DNA of 64,000 nucleotides from Opitutaceae bacterium (GTDB lineage Bacteria; Verrucomicrobiota; Verrucomicrobiia; Opitutales; Opitutaceae), in assembly GCA_027490995.1 (NCBI GenBank), contig JAIXWY010000011.1, positions 1,178,001 to 1,242,000 on the forward strand, written 5' to 3'. Below, in pieces: positions 8,474 through 17,547 of the stretch; positions within the stretch are counted from its first letter, which is position 1; the number at the start of each line of letters is the position of its first letter. Position numbers and translations under genes: made by a program. Under the pieces are notes generated by a model. That model was not told where the DNA came from, did not search any database, and worked only from the letters and a program-made list of their open reading frames with translations.

Positions 8474-10480
8474 ATGATGCTGCGTCTCCCGCTCCTCGCC
8501 GGCCTGATCTTGGCCACCCCGCTGGCCTTCGCCCAGACTCCCCCAGCGGCCGCCAACGCCACCGCGATCCGCGAGGAAATGATCGACCAGATCAAGCTCG
8601 CCGATGCGCCGCTGGATACCGTCCTCCAGCTTCTCGAGCAACTGACCGGGCGGGTCATCATCCGCCCCGCCACCCTCCCCACGGCCAACTACACGTTGGT
8701 CATCACTCGGCCGATGCCGAAGAGTGAGGCCATCCTCGCCCTCGAAACCGCCCTCGCCATGAATCAGGTCGGGGTCGCACCCATGGGCGATTCGTTCCTC
8801 AAGGTCGTGGCCCTCCCCAGCCTGCGCACCGAGGCCCCCCGCATGCTCGTCGGCCGCGCCAGCGAACTTCCGTCGAGCGGGACCGTAATGGCCAAGGTGT
8901 TCCAATTCGACTTCCTCCGCGCCAACGAGTTCGTCCCGCAGCTCGCCCAGTTGCTCAATCCGCAACTCGGCGGCCCCATCCTGTTCGAGAAGACGAACGC
9001 GGTGATGATCACCGACTCCGTGAGCACGCTCCAGCGTATCGAGGCCTTGGTCGCGGAACTGGACAAACCTGTCACCGCCAACCTCGCACCCAAGTTCTAC
9101 CAGCTGCGCTTCGCGAAGGCCTCCGTCCTCGTCAACCAGCTCCGCACCACCCTCCAGGGCGTGGTTCAAACTCAGCTCGGCTCCGCCACCACGTACTCCG
9201 CCGACGATCGCACCAATCAGGTCATCCTCATCTCCGATCCGAGGCAGCACGCATTTTTCGATGACCTGATCCGTCAACTCGACGTCAAGGCCGATCCGAA
9301 CACGCGCAACGAGGTGATCTACCTCCGCCACGCCGCCGCGAAGGATGTTTCTTCGCTCATCAGCCAGTTGGTCAGCGGCCAAAACAAAGCGACGTCCACC
9401 ACCGGCCAGCAGTCCGTCCGACCGGGCACCGTTTCCAATAGCCCAGTTGCCGCGGCGGCGGACCAGACGAACGCTCCCGCCGCTCCCGCAGTCACGGGTC
9501 TAATGGACGGCACCACCGAATTCAGTAGCTTGGTCACAGTGCTCCCCGACGAGCGCTCCAATGCGGTGGTCATCTCCGGCACCGTCGACGACATCCGCAT
9601 CATCCGCGAACTGGTCGAGAAGATCGATGTGTTGCTCGCGCAGGTGCGCATCGAGGTCGTCATCGCCGAAGTCACCCTCAGCGACGAATCAGCCACCGGG
9701 ATTGAGGAGCTGGGGCTGCGAATTCAGGGCGATAAGCTGGTCGGATTCAACGCATCCCTCGCCGGCCCAAGCATCGCAGCCGACAACGGCACCGTCACCC
9801 GGGGAGCGGGCACGAGCGGTGGACGCGATCTCGCGGCGGAGATCTCGATCCAGTCCACGCCACGCAAGGGTAACACCAACATCCTTTCCGTCCCCGCCAT
9901 CGTCACCACCCACAACAAGGAGGCCCGCTTCTTCGTCGGCGAATCCCGCCCGGTGATCAGCAGCTACCTCGCCGACGGCGCCGGCATGTCCGGCGGTGCC
10001 AACTCGTCCTTCGGCGGCTATCGAAGCACCGTGGCGCAGCAGGAAATCGGCATCGAACTGAAGGTCAAACCGCTCATCGGCAATGATGGCTCGGTCCAGC
10101 TCGACATCAAACAGAAGGTCGAGGATGTGCTCGGCAACATCACGATCGATAACAATCCGCAACCGCGCATCGGCAAGCGCGAGACCGAGTCATTCGTCAG
10201 CGTGAAGAGCGGCGAGATCGTCGTGCTGGGCGGCCTGCAGCGCGACTCGCAAAGCCGCACCACGAGCCGACTCGGGCCGATCCCGATTCTCGGCGATCTG
10301 TTTGGCAGCCGGCGCCGCGAGAAGGGCCGAACCGACCTTGTCTTCTTCGTGCGGCCCTACGTCCTACAGAACACGGCCGCGGATAACGCCGAGCCGATGT
10401 CCCGACTCGAGGGCAGTCCCCAAAAGGACGCCGTGCTCCGCGCCCTCCGCCCAACCGGGTCGTCTACTCCGGGCCCGTGA
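8474..10480 (+). CDS. gspD: Type II secretion system secretin GspD
   Basis: Outer-membrane channel of the type II secretion system. The 668-residue protein has a signal peptide (residues 1-23, ending AFAQ), an N0 domain (about 35-125), two or three N1-N3 KH-like repeats (MAKVFQFDFLRANEFVPQL, KFYQLRFAKASVLVNQL, NEVIYLRHAAAKDVSSLI), and a Ser/Ala/Pro-rich insert before the last one ends. The secretin core includes VEVVIAEVTLSD, STPRKGNTNILSVPAIVTTHNKEA-type sequence, VGESRPV and the final GEIVVLGGLQRDSQS and LGPIPILGDLFGS signature. The start is one of two adjacent ATGs (8474 or 8477). gspE and gspF follow directly. Confidence 0.94.
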   Translation: MMLRLPLLAGLILATPLAFAQTPPAAANATAIREEMIDQIKLADAPLDTVLQLLEQLTGRVIIRPATLPTANYTLVITRPMPKSEAILALETALAMNQVGVAPMGDSFLKVVALPSLRTEAPRMLVGRASELPSSGTVMAKVFQFDFLRANEFVPQLAQLLNPQLGGPILFEKTNAVMITDSVSTLQRIEALVAELDKPVTANLAPKFYQLRFAKASVLVNQLRTTLQGVVQTQLGSATTYSADDRTNQVILISDPRQHAFFDDLIRQLDVKADPNTRNEVIYLRHAAAKDVSSLISQLVSGQNKATSTTGQQSVRPGTVSNSPVAAAADQTNAPAAPAVTGLMDGTTEFSSLVTVLPDERSNAVVISGTVDDIRIIRELVEKIDVLLAQVRIEVVIAEVTLSDESATGIEELGLRIQGDKLVGFNASLAGPSIAADNGTVTRGAGTSGGRDLAAEISIQSTPRKGNTNILSVPAIVTTHNKEARFFVGESRPVISSYLADGAGMSGGANSSFGGYRSTVAQQEIGIELKVKPLIGNDGSVQLDIKQKVEDVLGNITIDNNPQPRIGKRETESFVSVKSGEIVVLGGLQRDSQSRTTSRLGPIPILGDLFGSRRREKGRTDLVFFVRPYVLQNTAADNAEPMSRLEGSPQKDAVLRALRPTGSSTPGP

Positions 10481-10542
10481 TTTCGCCCGCAACGCCCTTC
10501 CGGTCTTCGTCCGCCACCTGAAGCCCGCCGCCTGCATCCGCG

Positions 10543-12294
10543 ATGCCGCTTCCCCCGCTTCTTTCTTCTCCGGTCCCCGCCGCGCTCGCCGCGCGGCTAA
10601 CTCCCGAGCAGCAGCAGGCCCTCGCCGAAACCCCGCGCGGCGGCCGCATCGCGCGGCTCTCAGCGGACCTCGGCATGGACGAATCCGCCATCCTCGCCCT
10701 CGTCGCCGAGAGCGCCGGCCTCGATGTCGCCTCTAATCTCGAGACCGACCCACTCGCCCGCGGTCTCCTACCCGCCCGGCTCGTGCACGATTACCAGGCG
10801 ATCCCGATCCGCGTCGAAGCAAGGGACTCCACAACACGCGCGGAGGACGCCCCACCGACGGCCGAGGAGCTCGCTCACACCCCGCTTCACTTCGCCACGG
10901 CATGGCCCGCCGATGAGGCCATGCAAGACTGGCTGCGGACGTTCACCCCCCGGCCGCTGGTGTGGCACCTCGCGGTGCCGGAACGCGTGCACCAACTCAT
11001 CATCGAGAACTTCGGCGTCGGCTCGGGATCCCTCGATGATGGCGACGAGGGCTACCTCGCGCCCGAGGCAGCGACGGCTCCAGTCGAGGAAGCCGTCGAC
11101 GAGGATGCTGCCGTCGTCCGCTTTGTCACCGACGTGATCAGCCAGGCGGTCACGGACAACGCCACCGACATCCACTTTGAGCCGCAGGAGGGTCAGCTGC
11201 GCATCCGTTACCGCGTAGACGGTCTGCTGGTGCCGGTGCCGGTACCCGAGAATCTCCTGCGCTTTCAGGATGCCATCATCTCGCGCCTCAAAATCATGGC
11301 GCGGCTCAACATCTCCGAGCGGCGTCTACCCCAAGACGGTCGCATCAATTTCAAGGCCGGCGGCACCACCCTCGACATCCGCGTTTCGACGATCCCGACC
11401 ATCTACGCGGAGTCCATCTCGCTCCGCCTCCTCAACCAGAAAAAAGAGGCCTATACGATGGAGCGGCTCGGGATGAGCCCGGAGGAGCAGGCTGCGATCA
11501 CTCACGTGCTCGACTTCCCTCACGGCATCGTGCTCGTGACCGGTCCCACCGGCTCCGGCAAGTCGACCTCGCTCAACGCCTTTCTTCGCAAGATCAACTC
11601 GACCGACCTGCGCATTGTCACGATCGAGGACCCGATCGAGTACGAGGTTCCAGGCGTGAACCAGATGCAGGTGCGGCCCGAGATCGGACTCTCCTTCGCG
11701 GGCGCCCTGCGGCATGTGCTGCGTCAGGATCCGGACGTCATCATGGTCGGCGAAATCCGCGATCGCGAGACCGCCGATATCGCGATCCGCGCGTCCCTCA
11801 CAGGTCACTTGGTGTTCTCAACGCTGCACACCAACGACGCGCCGGGCGCGATCACGCGCTTGATCGACATGGGCATCGAGCCGTTCCTGGTCGCGTCCGC
11901 GATCGAGCTGGTCATCGCCCAGCGTCTCGTTCGCCGCCTCTGTCCTGAATGCTCCCGGCCTGAGCCGGTGCAGCCGCTCAAGCTACGCGACACGCTTGCC
12001 ATCCTCGGGGTAGATCAGGCCGAGGCGGATGCCGTGACGACCCTCAGGGTTCCCGTGGGCTGTGATCGCTGCCGCGGGACCGGGTACCGTGGACGCATCG
12101 GCATCTTCGAGATCCTCCGGCCCAACGATGAGCTCCATGAGTTGGTGCTCAAGCGGGAGAGCACGCGCGCCCTGACTCAGTGCGCCCGTCGGCACGGCAT
12201 GCGGACTCTGGAGCAGAGCGGCTGGGAGAAGGTGCGCGCCGGGCACACGACCCTCGAGGAAGTGCTCCGCGTGGTCACTGTGACCGAAAAGTAG
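10543..12294 (+). CDS. gspE: Type II secretion ATPase GspE
   Basis: Cytoplasmic hexameric ATPase that drives pseudopilus assembly. The 583-residue protein has an N-terminal N1E-like region (about 1-160), an acidic linker, and the ATPase domain. Motifs are Walker A GPTGSGKS at 334-341, the Asp box TIEDPIEY at ~360-367, Walker B DPDVIMVGEIRD at ~396-407, and the His box TGHLVFSTLHTND. Cys467/Cys470 and Cys507/Cys510 form the zinc-binding CxxC pairs typical of GspE/PilB. It lies between gspD and gspF; the order D-E-F and short gaps point to one transcript. Confidence 0.95.
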   Translation: MPLPPLLSSPVPAALAARLTPEQQQALAETPRGGRIARLSADLGMDESAILALVAESAGLDVASNLETDPLARGLLPARLVHDYQAIPIRVEARDSTTRAEDAPPTAEELAHTPLHFATAWPADEAMQDWLRTFTPRPLVWHLAVPERVHQLIIENFGVGSGSLDDGDEGYLAPEAATAPVEEAVDEDAAVVRFVTDVISQAVTDNATDIHFEPQEGQLRIRYRVDGLLVPVPVPENLLRFQDAIISRLKIMARLNISERRLPQDGRINFKAGGTTLDIRVSTIPTIYAESISLRLLNQKKEAYTMERLGMSPEEQAAITHVLDFPHGIVLVTGPTGSGKSTSLNAFLRKINSTDLRIVTIEDPIEYEVPGVNQMQVRPEIGLSFAGALRHVLRQDPDVIMVGEIRDRETADIAIRASLTGHLVFSTLHTNDAPGAITRLIDMGIEPFLVASAIELVIAQRLVRRLCPECSRPEPVQPLKLRDTLAILGVDQAEADAVTTLRVPVGCDRCRGTGYRGRIGIFEILRPNDELHELVLKRESTRALTQCARRHGMRTLEQSGWEKVRAGHTTLEEVLRVVTVTEK

Positions 12295-12319
12295 CCGTTA
12301 CTCTCGGCTCGATCGCGCC

Positions 12320-13573
12320 ATGCCTCGCTTCACTTATTCGGCCCGGGACCGCGCAGGTGCGAGCACTGCCGGCGAGATTGATGCTCCGTCCCGCCGCGAC
12401 GCCCTCCGCCTGTTGGCTGCCCGCGGACTCGCCGTCTCGCGAGTTGAGGAAATGGCCGTTCGCAGTGGACGCGGTGCGACCGGAACACCCTCGTCCCGAC
12501 CGTCAACCTCTCGAGTCCTCGGTGCTGGCGCGGCCGCACCCGGCCGTCGCGAGCGACTGCCGTTCCTCGTGGCGCTAGAAGATCTCACGTCGTCTGGCCT
12601 GTCCGCAGGCGAGGCGCTGCGTCTGCTCTCACTGCGCATCAAGGAACCGCGCCTGCGTCTGCTCTGCGGGAGCCTCTGGGAACGTGTCGGCGAGGGCGCC
12701 TCGCTCTCCGCTGCGATGGCAACGATGCCAGAGGTCTTCGATGCCTCGACCCAGAACCTGATCCAGGCGGGCGAAGCGACGGGATCGCTCAACGACGTAC
12801 TTAAGCGGCTAATCAGCCACCTCACCGAGCAGCGCGATCTTCAGCGTCAGCTGGCCTCCGCCCTCGCCTACCCGCTCTTCATGATGGTGGTCGCGGGTGG
12901 TGTCATCCTGTTCTTCCTGTTTTTCCTCCTGCCGCGTTTGCAGACTCTGCTTTCCTCGCTCGGCGGGGAGCTTCCGACCTCCACCCAGATTCTCGTGGCC
13001 GTCTCGGAATTCGCGCTGCGCTACGGCATCGTCGTAGCAGGTGCCGCGGTATTCGGCGCCGTCGCAGCCTGGCGCTGGTATCAGACCGAGGTCGGGCGGG
13101 CCGCCTCCGATGCCCTACTCATCCGGCTCCCGCCGACGCGGGCCTTCGCCGTCTCGCGCACGGTACTCGCGATCTCCCAGACGCTCAGCGTCCTCCTGGA
13201 GAACGGCATCACCACCGCGGAGGCCTTGCGGATGACGGGCCGCCAAATCACCAATCGCGTCCATCGCGCCGCCTTCGAGTCAGCCACCGATCGCATTCTG
13301 GAGGGCGAATCGCTCTCGCAGGCGTGGGCCCGCACCAACTGCTTTCCAGATTTGGTCCTCGATCAACTCGCCGTGGGCGAGAACACCGGCAACATCGTGC
13401 CCGCACTCAAGAAGGTGGCGGCGGCATATCAGGACCGCATCACCCGCCAACTGCACCTCTTCACCCGCGTCATTGCGAGCGGAGTGCTGCTGACCGTCTT
13501 CGCGTTCGTCGGCTTCATCGCCTACGCGATCGTCAGCGCCGTTTTCCAACTCAGCGCCTCCTTCCAGATGTAG
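12320..13573 (+). CDS. gspF: Type II secretion inner-membrane protein GspF
   Basis: Polytopic inner-membrane platform protein that couples the GspE ATPase to pseudopilus growth. It has 417 residues, the normal size. The N-terminus shows the FTYSARDRAGASTAGEIDA motif, followed by two homologous cytoplasmic four-helix domains (LPFLVALEDLTSSGLSAGEALRLL and LAISQTLSVLLENGITTAEALRM). Three membrane segments are visible, at about 180-205 (LFMMVVAGGVILFFLFFLLP), ~230-250 and ~390-412. The tandem repeat of the domain and the ENTGN motif before the last segment are family marks. Last gene of the gspDEF group, convergent with the cyclophilin-Ig gene. Confidence 0.95.
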   Translation: MPRFTYSARDRAGASTAGEIDAPSRRDALRLLAARGLAVSRVEEMAVRSGRGATGTPSSRPSTSRVLGAGAAAPGRRERLPFLVALEDLTSSGLSAGEALRLLSLRIKEPRLRLLCGSLWERVGEGASLSAAMATMPEVFDASTQNLIQAGEATGSLNDVLKRLISHLTEQRDLQRQLASALAYPLFMMVVAGGVILFFLFFLLPRLQTLLSSLGGELPTSTQILVAVSEFALRYGIVVAGAAVFGAVAAWRWYQTEVGRAASDALLIRLPPTRAFAVSRTVLAISQTLSVLLENGITTAEALRMTGRQITNRVHRAAFESATDRILEGESLSQAWARTNCFPDLVLDQLAVGENTGNIVPALKKVAAAYQDRITRQLHLFTRVIASGVLLTVFAFVGFIAYAIVSAVFQLSASFQM

Positions 13574-13609
13574 CCGGAAGGAGGCCGCGGCGAAGGAGGC
13601 GGTCGCGCG

Positions 13610-15568
13610 TCAGGGGAGTTCGTACACCTCGACCAGCACCACGCCAGCGGAGCCATCAACGCCGCTCACCTGAATGGTGTAGCCGCCCGGAGCGACCGTC
13701 AGGACGAGGGCCGCATCGCGCGCGCCGGCGGTCAGAGGAAATGCGCCCACGGACGTTCCGAGTGCCGTGAGGGTATCCGAGCCGCCCCAGTTATCGTTCT
13801 GCATGATCTTCACGCCGCTGCTGTTGAAGACCTCAATCTTCGGATCGGCCATGGTATCCGTAACCTGGAACGCAGCCAGCGCCGGGCCAGCAGCCCGGAT
13901 GAGCAGCGACTTCGCCGCGCCCGTACCCACGCTGAAGCCGGCAAAGAGGATCTGCCCCGCGTCGACCTGCGTGCGCGCCGAAAGGTTGATGAATCGCACG
14001 TTGGCGTTCGCGATCGCCGCATCATAGACCTCAACCATGCCATTGCCGGTGCCATTCGCCACACCCGTTACCTGCGCGGTGTAGCCTCCCGCAGTCAGAG
14101 ACGGCACCACGACGGCGTCCTTGCTTCCCGCCGGCAAGGCGAAGCCGCCGTAAGCTCGGCCGTCATCGCCGGTCCAGTTGTCGTTCGCTGCGACCAGCGG
14201 ACGCCCCTCCGCGGTGCTGCGCAAATCAAGCAGCGGATCTGCCAGCAGCGAAGCGACGCCAAAGGTGCCGAGAGTCGGACCAATACCCCGGATGGCAGTC
14301 GCCTTCGCACCCGTCCCGCTGGTCACGAATCCCGCGATCAGCGTCTTGCTGCCCAGCCCAACAAAGGAGCGCACCGAAAGGTTGGTCAGGCGGCTCGCGG
14401 TCGCCGCTGGGTTGATCGACAGAATCGTGCCGACGCTGTCCAATGAACCGCTCGGGTTGCTGACCGTGCAGAAATACACGCCTCCGGTCGCCGCGGAGAC
14501 CGCACTCAACACCAGCGTCGGGCTCGTCGCCCCCGCCACCGGCGCAGTGCCAGAGTCACTCACCCGCTTCCACTGGTACGCGAGATTGGGACCCGTCGCG
14601 ACGACGTTGAGCACGACAGTCTGACCGAGGGCGGCCACCGCGCCCACCGGCGGCTGCACGAGGATCGAAGGCGGCGTGGCGGGGGCGGCGACCTGAAAGG
14701 CAAACGTCGCCTCCGCTTGGTTCGAGTTGGAGTCAATGGCCCGAACGGAGACGGTCGTCGTGCCGGGCGACGTCCCCGGCGTAAGCGTCAGCGTGGACCC
14801 GGACAGGGTCGCCGTCGCCACCGCAGTGTTGGAGCTGGTCACGTTGAACGCGATCACCCCCGGTAGACCCGCGGTGGGGTAAACCGAGATGCGGCGCACA
14901 TCCCGCACCGTGAGCAGATTCGCCGCGGTCGGAGTCGTTCCGGCTGTGTAGTTGTTGAGCGGAAAGTCGTCGCTGCTGCGCGGCAGCGCAGCGATCGCAT
15001 CAGCGACGGTCATGCCCGTGCCGAGTACCCGCGCAAAAACCGTGAACCCGCCATTCTGGTTGTTCAGATTGGCACTATTGTCGGCGAGATTAATGAACCA
15101 CTCGCTGGTCGCACTGTTGGGATTTCCGCCCAGCTTCGCCATCGCCAGCGTCCCGCGCGTATTGGAAATCTTGTACTCGTTCACCACCGCCGGAAACGTG
15201 GCGATGTGCTCGATCGGGAGGCGGGAGAAGTAGCCGCCTCCCTGAATCACGAATGACGGCACCGACCGGTGGATGATCGTGTTGGTGTACCGCCCGGCAT
15301 CGATGTACTGGAGAAAGTTGTCGACGGTCCGCGGGGCATCGTCCGCGAGCAACTCGATGTTGATCCTGCCCAGCAGCGTATCGATCTGCGCCAGTGATCC
15401 CTTCACGCTCGGCAGGCCGAAGTGGTTACGCAGGTCGATCGTGATCGGAGTACCGCCAAACGCGGACGACTGCGCCGGGATGGCCTGCGTGACCGTGGGG
15501 ATGGTCTGCGCACGCAGCCCGACGCAAACGAGGAGCAGGAGGACGCCAAAGCGGCGGAGGAACATCAT
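13610..15568 (-). CDS. Secreted cyclophilin-type peptidyl-prolyl isomerase with Ig-like and tandem C-terminal domains
   Basis: A 652-residue exported multidomain protein. Residues 1-20 are a signal peptide (RRFGVLLLLVCVGLRA). A cyclophilin domain spans about 60-225; IIHRSVPSFVIQGGGY (99-113) and SATSEWFINLADN (152-164) correspond to the active-site and core blocks. A Ser/Thr-rich bacterial-Ig-like stretch (230-295) and an Ig-like domain (300-386, YQWKRV...YFCTVSN) follow. Two homologous ~120-residue domains (393-515 and 524-650) complete it. Cyclophilins catalyse prolyl cis-trans isomerisation, here outside the cytoplasm. The start at 15568 gives the signal peptide directly. It is the last gene of the minus-strand run headed by DUF3570, so it may be cotranscribed with it or simply placed beside it. 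Confidence 0.85.
   Translation of the reverse strand: MMFLRRFGVLLLLVCVGLRAQTIPTVTQAIPAQSSAFGGTPITIDLRNHFGLPSVKGSLAQIDTLLGRINIELLADDAPRTVDNFLQYIDAGRYTNTIIHRSVPSFVIQGGGYFSRLPIEHIATFPAVVNEYKISNTRGTLAMAKLGGNPNSATSEWFINLADNSANLNNQNGGFTVFARVLGTGMTVADAIAALPRSSDDFPLNNYTAGTTPTAANLLTVRDVRRISVYPTAGLPGVIAFNVTSSNTAVATATLSGSTLTLTPGTSPGTTTVSVRAIDSNSNQAEATFAFQVAAPATPPSILVQPPVGAVAALGQTVVLNVVATGPNLAYQWKRVSDSGTAPVAGATSPTLVLSAVSAATGGVYFCTVSNPSGSLDSVGTILSINPAATASRLTNLSVRSFVGLGSKTLIAGFVTSGTGAKATAIRGIGPTLGTFGVASLLADPLLDLRSTAEGRPLVAANDNWTGDDGRAYGGFALPAGSKDAVVVPSLTAGGYTAQVTGVANGTGNGMVEVYDAAIANANVRFINLSARTQVDAGQILFAGFSVGTGAAKSLLIRAAGPALAAFQVTDTMADPKIEVFNSSGVKIMQNDNWGGSDTLTALGTSVGAFPLTAGARDAALVLTVAPGGYTIQVSGVDGSAGVVLVEVYELP
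13619..14392 (-). repeat. Two tandem ~120-residue domain repeats at the C-terminus of the cyclophilin-Ig protein
   Basis: Residues 393-515 and 524-650 share the pattern R-(L/F)-(T/I)-N-L-S-x-R, LI/LFAGF, AIRGIGP/LIRAAGP, ADP, NDNW, GAFPL/GGFALPAGSKDA, GGYT-QV-G and VEVY. The same pattern occurs twice in the neighbouring Ig-like protein. It is an all-beta module by composition. The repeat is at the protein level; the DNA is diverged. Confidence 0.8.
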
Positions 15569-15653
15569 GCCCTTCACCTTGGGAACCCCCGACCCACGCG
15601 CCAAGCCGCAAGTTCTGCGTCGGCAGCTCGCGGGCACGAGGGTGTAAGCGCCA

Positions 15654-17483
15654 CTACGGCTGGACCTCGTAGACCTCGATCAGTCCCTCTCCGGTGCCAT
15701 TGGCCACACCGCTGAGTTGCACGGTATAGCCTCCACTGGGAAGCGAGATCACCAGCGCGGCATCTTTGCTTCCGGCGTTCAGACTAAATGCACCCACCGT
15801 CGGAAATACCGCCGCCAAGCTCGCCGACCAGTTGTCGTTTTCGGCGATCTTCGCGCCGTCGGACGCCCGATACACTTCGAGCTTCGGGTCCGCGAGTACG
15901 CCCGTGACGTTGAAGATAGCCAGCGTCGGACCCACGCCACGCACGAGCAGGGTCTTCGGCGACGTCCCGGAAACGGTCACACCGGCGATGAGGATATCGG
16001 CCCCGGTTCCCACGCGATTGCGAGCCGACACATTCGTCAGCCGCGGCGCCACGCCCGATCCCGCATCATACGCCTCGACCAGCACCGTGCCCGCCCCGGG
16101 ACCGCTGACCTGTGCTGTCCGACCTCCCGAAACCGAGCTGACCAAGGCCGCGTCACGGCTTGAGGCGGGCAGCGGAAAGGCCCCGACCGACGCAAATGAG
16201 CCAACCAAACTCGAGCCACCACCCCAGTCGTCGTTGTTTGCCACCGAAGTCGCCCCATCGAACAACCCCAGCCGCGGATCATCCATCGTGCCCGGCACCG
16301 ACAAGGCCGCCAGTCCAGGTCCCACCGCGCGCACGAGGACGGGCTTCGCCCCGCCCACCATCGTGAAGCCGACAATCAGGGTCTGACTCGCCCCGAGGTT
16401 CGTGCGCACCGCCACGTTCGAAATCGCGCTCGCCACCGCCGGAATCACCGAAATCGTCGCAGCATTGCTGACGACCGTTCCCGCCGCGTTTGTCACTGCC
16501 ACCGAGTACGCGGCGGCATCAGCCCCCTGAACCGATGGGAGCGTGAAGCTGGGATTGGTCGCACCGACAATCGGACTGCCAGCCTTCTGCCACTGATAAC
16601 TCAGGGGGGCGGTGCCCGTCGCATCAACCGAGAGTGTGAGACGCGCACCCACCACCACCGTCTGCGTAAGCGGAGCCGTGACGATCGTCGGAGCCTGCGC
16701 CGTCACGACGGTCAACGTGGCCGCTTGGCTGGTGACCGAGCCGCCCGATCCCGTCACCACCACGCGGTAGTCGCCAGCCGAAGACGCGCTGACGCTGGGC
16801 AGGCTCAGGCTGGAGGCCGTTGCGCCCGAGATCGCGACTCCGTCCCTGGTCCACTGGTACGAGAGCGTTCCCGTCCCGGTAGCCACAACCGTGAACGTAG
16901 CCGCCGCGCCCGCGTTGACCGAAAGACCCACCGGCTGCGTCGTGATCGTCGGAGCGGCGACGGCACCGGCTTGGACGTTGATTGTGAGAGTGTAGGTCCG
17001 ATCGCCACCAAATCCCCCCTTCCCAAGACCGTTCCAGCCCCGCACGGAAAGCGCGTAAGAGCCAGCGACGGTCGGCGTACCCGTGATGACACCACTTGAG
17101 TCGTTCAGTAGATCTCCAGAAAGGCCCGGCACCGAAAGGCCCGGCGGCAGGGTGCCGCGAATCTCGTAGGAGGCGGCCGAGGTCGGCGATCCAACCAGCG
17201 CGAAGACCATCGAGAAGGGCTGACCCACCGTCGCCGTCGCCGGCGATGCAGGATTAGCCGAGAGCTGCGTCGCACCCGCCAGCGTGTGGTACCCACCCAG
17301 CGCCGCGACCGTAACCGCGGAGCGAAGCAGCGCACCCGCGGGACTAGCCATCGACAACTCCGTCGTCCCCAGCAGACGAACCAACGGCGAGCGTTGAAGA
17401 ACAAACGCCAAGAGCGACGCAGGAACGTACAGCCAACGGAAGCGGTGCCAGATGGCGAGGGTGTTCAAGGCGAGGGTATTCAT
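15654..17483 (-). CDS. Exported Ig-like repeat protein with hydrophobic N-terminus and tandem C-terminal domains
   Basis: A 609-residue protein of unknown role. The N-terminus (1-72) is not a classical signal peptide. It has two hydrophobic stretches, about 18-33 and 50-72 (LLRSAVTVAALGGYHTLAGA), separated by RSPLVRLL. A putative-Ig (cadherin-like) domain covers about 80-170 (EIRGTLPPGLS...GVITGTPTVAGSYALSVR), then two Ig-like domains (178-260 and 265-346, each with YQW and GDYRV/AAYSV). Two copies of the C-terminal repeat module (353-472, 480-606) follow. It lies 64 nt downstream of the DUF4266 lipoprotein gene on the same strand and probably belongs to that transcript. The start at 17483 was chosen because upstream codons overlap DUF4266 antiphase. 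Confidence 0.8.
   Translation of the reverse strand: MNTLALNTLAIWHRFRWLYVPASLLAFVLQRSPLVRLLGTTELSMASPAGALLRSAVTVAALGGYHTLAGATQLSANPASPATATVGQPFSMVFALVGSPTSAASYEIRGTLPPGLSVPGLSGDLLNDSSGVITGTPTVAGSYALSVRGWNGLGKGGFGGDRTYTLTINVQAGAVAAPTITTQPVGLSVNAGAAATFTVVATGTGTLSYQWTRDGVAISGATASSLSLPSVSASSAGDYRVVVTGSGGSVTSQAATLTVVTAQAPTIVTAPLTQTVVVGARLTLSVDATGTAPLSYQWQKAGSPIVGATNPSFTLPSVQGADAAAYSVAVTNAAGTVVSNAATISVIPAVASAISNVAVRTNLGASQTLIVGFTMVGGAKPVLVRAVGPGLAALSVPGTMDDPRLGLFDGATSVANNDDWGGGSSLVGSFASVGAFPLPASSRDAALVSSVSGGRTAQVSGPGAGTVLVEAYDAGSGVAPRLTNVSARNRVGTGADILIAGVTVSGTSPKTLLVRGVGPTLAIFNVTGVLADPKLEVYRASDGAKIAENDNWSASLAAVFPTVGAFSLNAGSKDAALVISLPSGGYTVQLSGVANGTGEGLIEVYEVQP
15666..16427 (-). repeat. Two tandem C-terminal domain repeats of the Ig-like protein
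   Basis: Residues 353-472 and 480-606 share S-N-V-(A/S)-x-R, TLIVGF/ILIAGV, LVRAVGPGLA/LVRGVGPTLA, DDPRL/ADPKL, N(D)DW, VGAFPL/VGAFSL, S(R/K)DAALV and VE(A/V)Y(D/E). They align with the two repeats of the adjacent cyclophilin protein, so four copies occur in two neighbouring genes. Confidence 0.8.
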
Positions 17484-17547
17484 GCAGGTGGAGTGGGGAT
17501 AGGGGGTGAAGCGCGAAAGAGCCGACGAGAGAACAAAACCAAAGGAA

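Noticed and set aside
16818..16844. DGVAISGAT in the Ig-like protein as a second flavinylation site
   Set aside because: Asp is at -5 rather than -3, and the segment is the ordinary strand pair of an Ig-like domain, where G-(V)-x-I-x-G-A-T is common.
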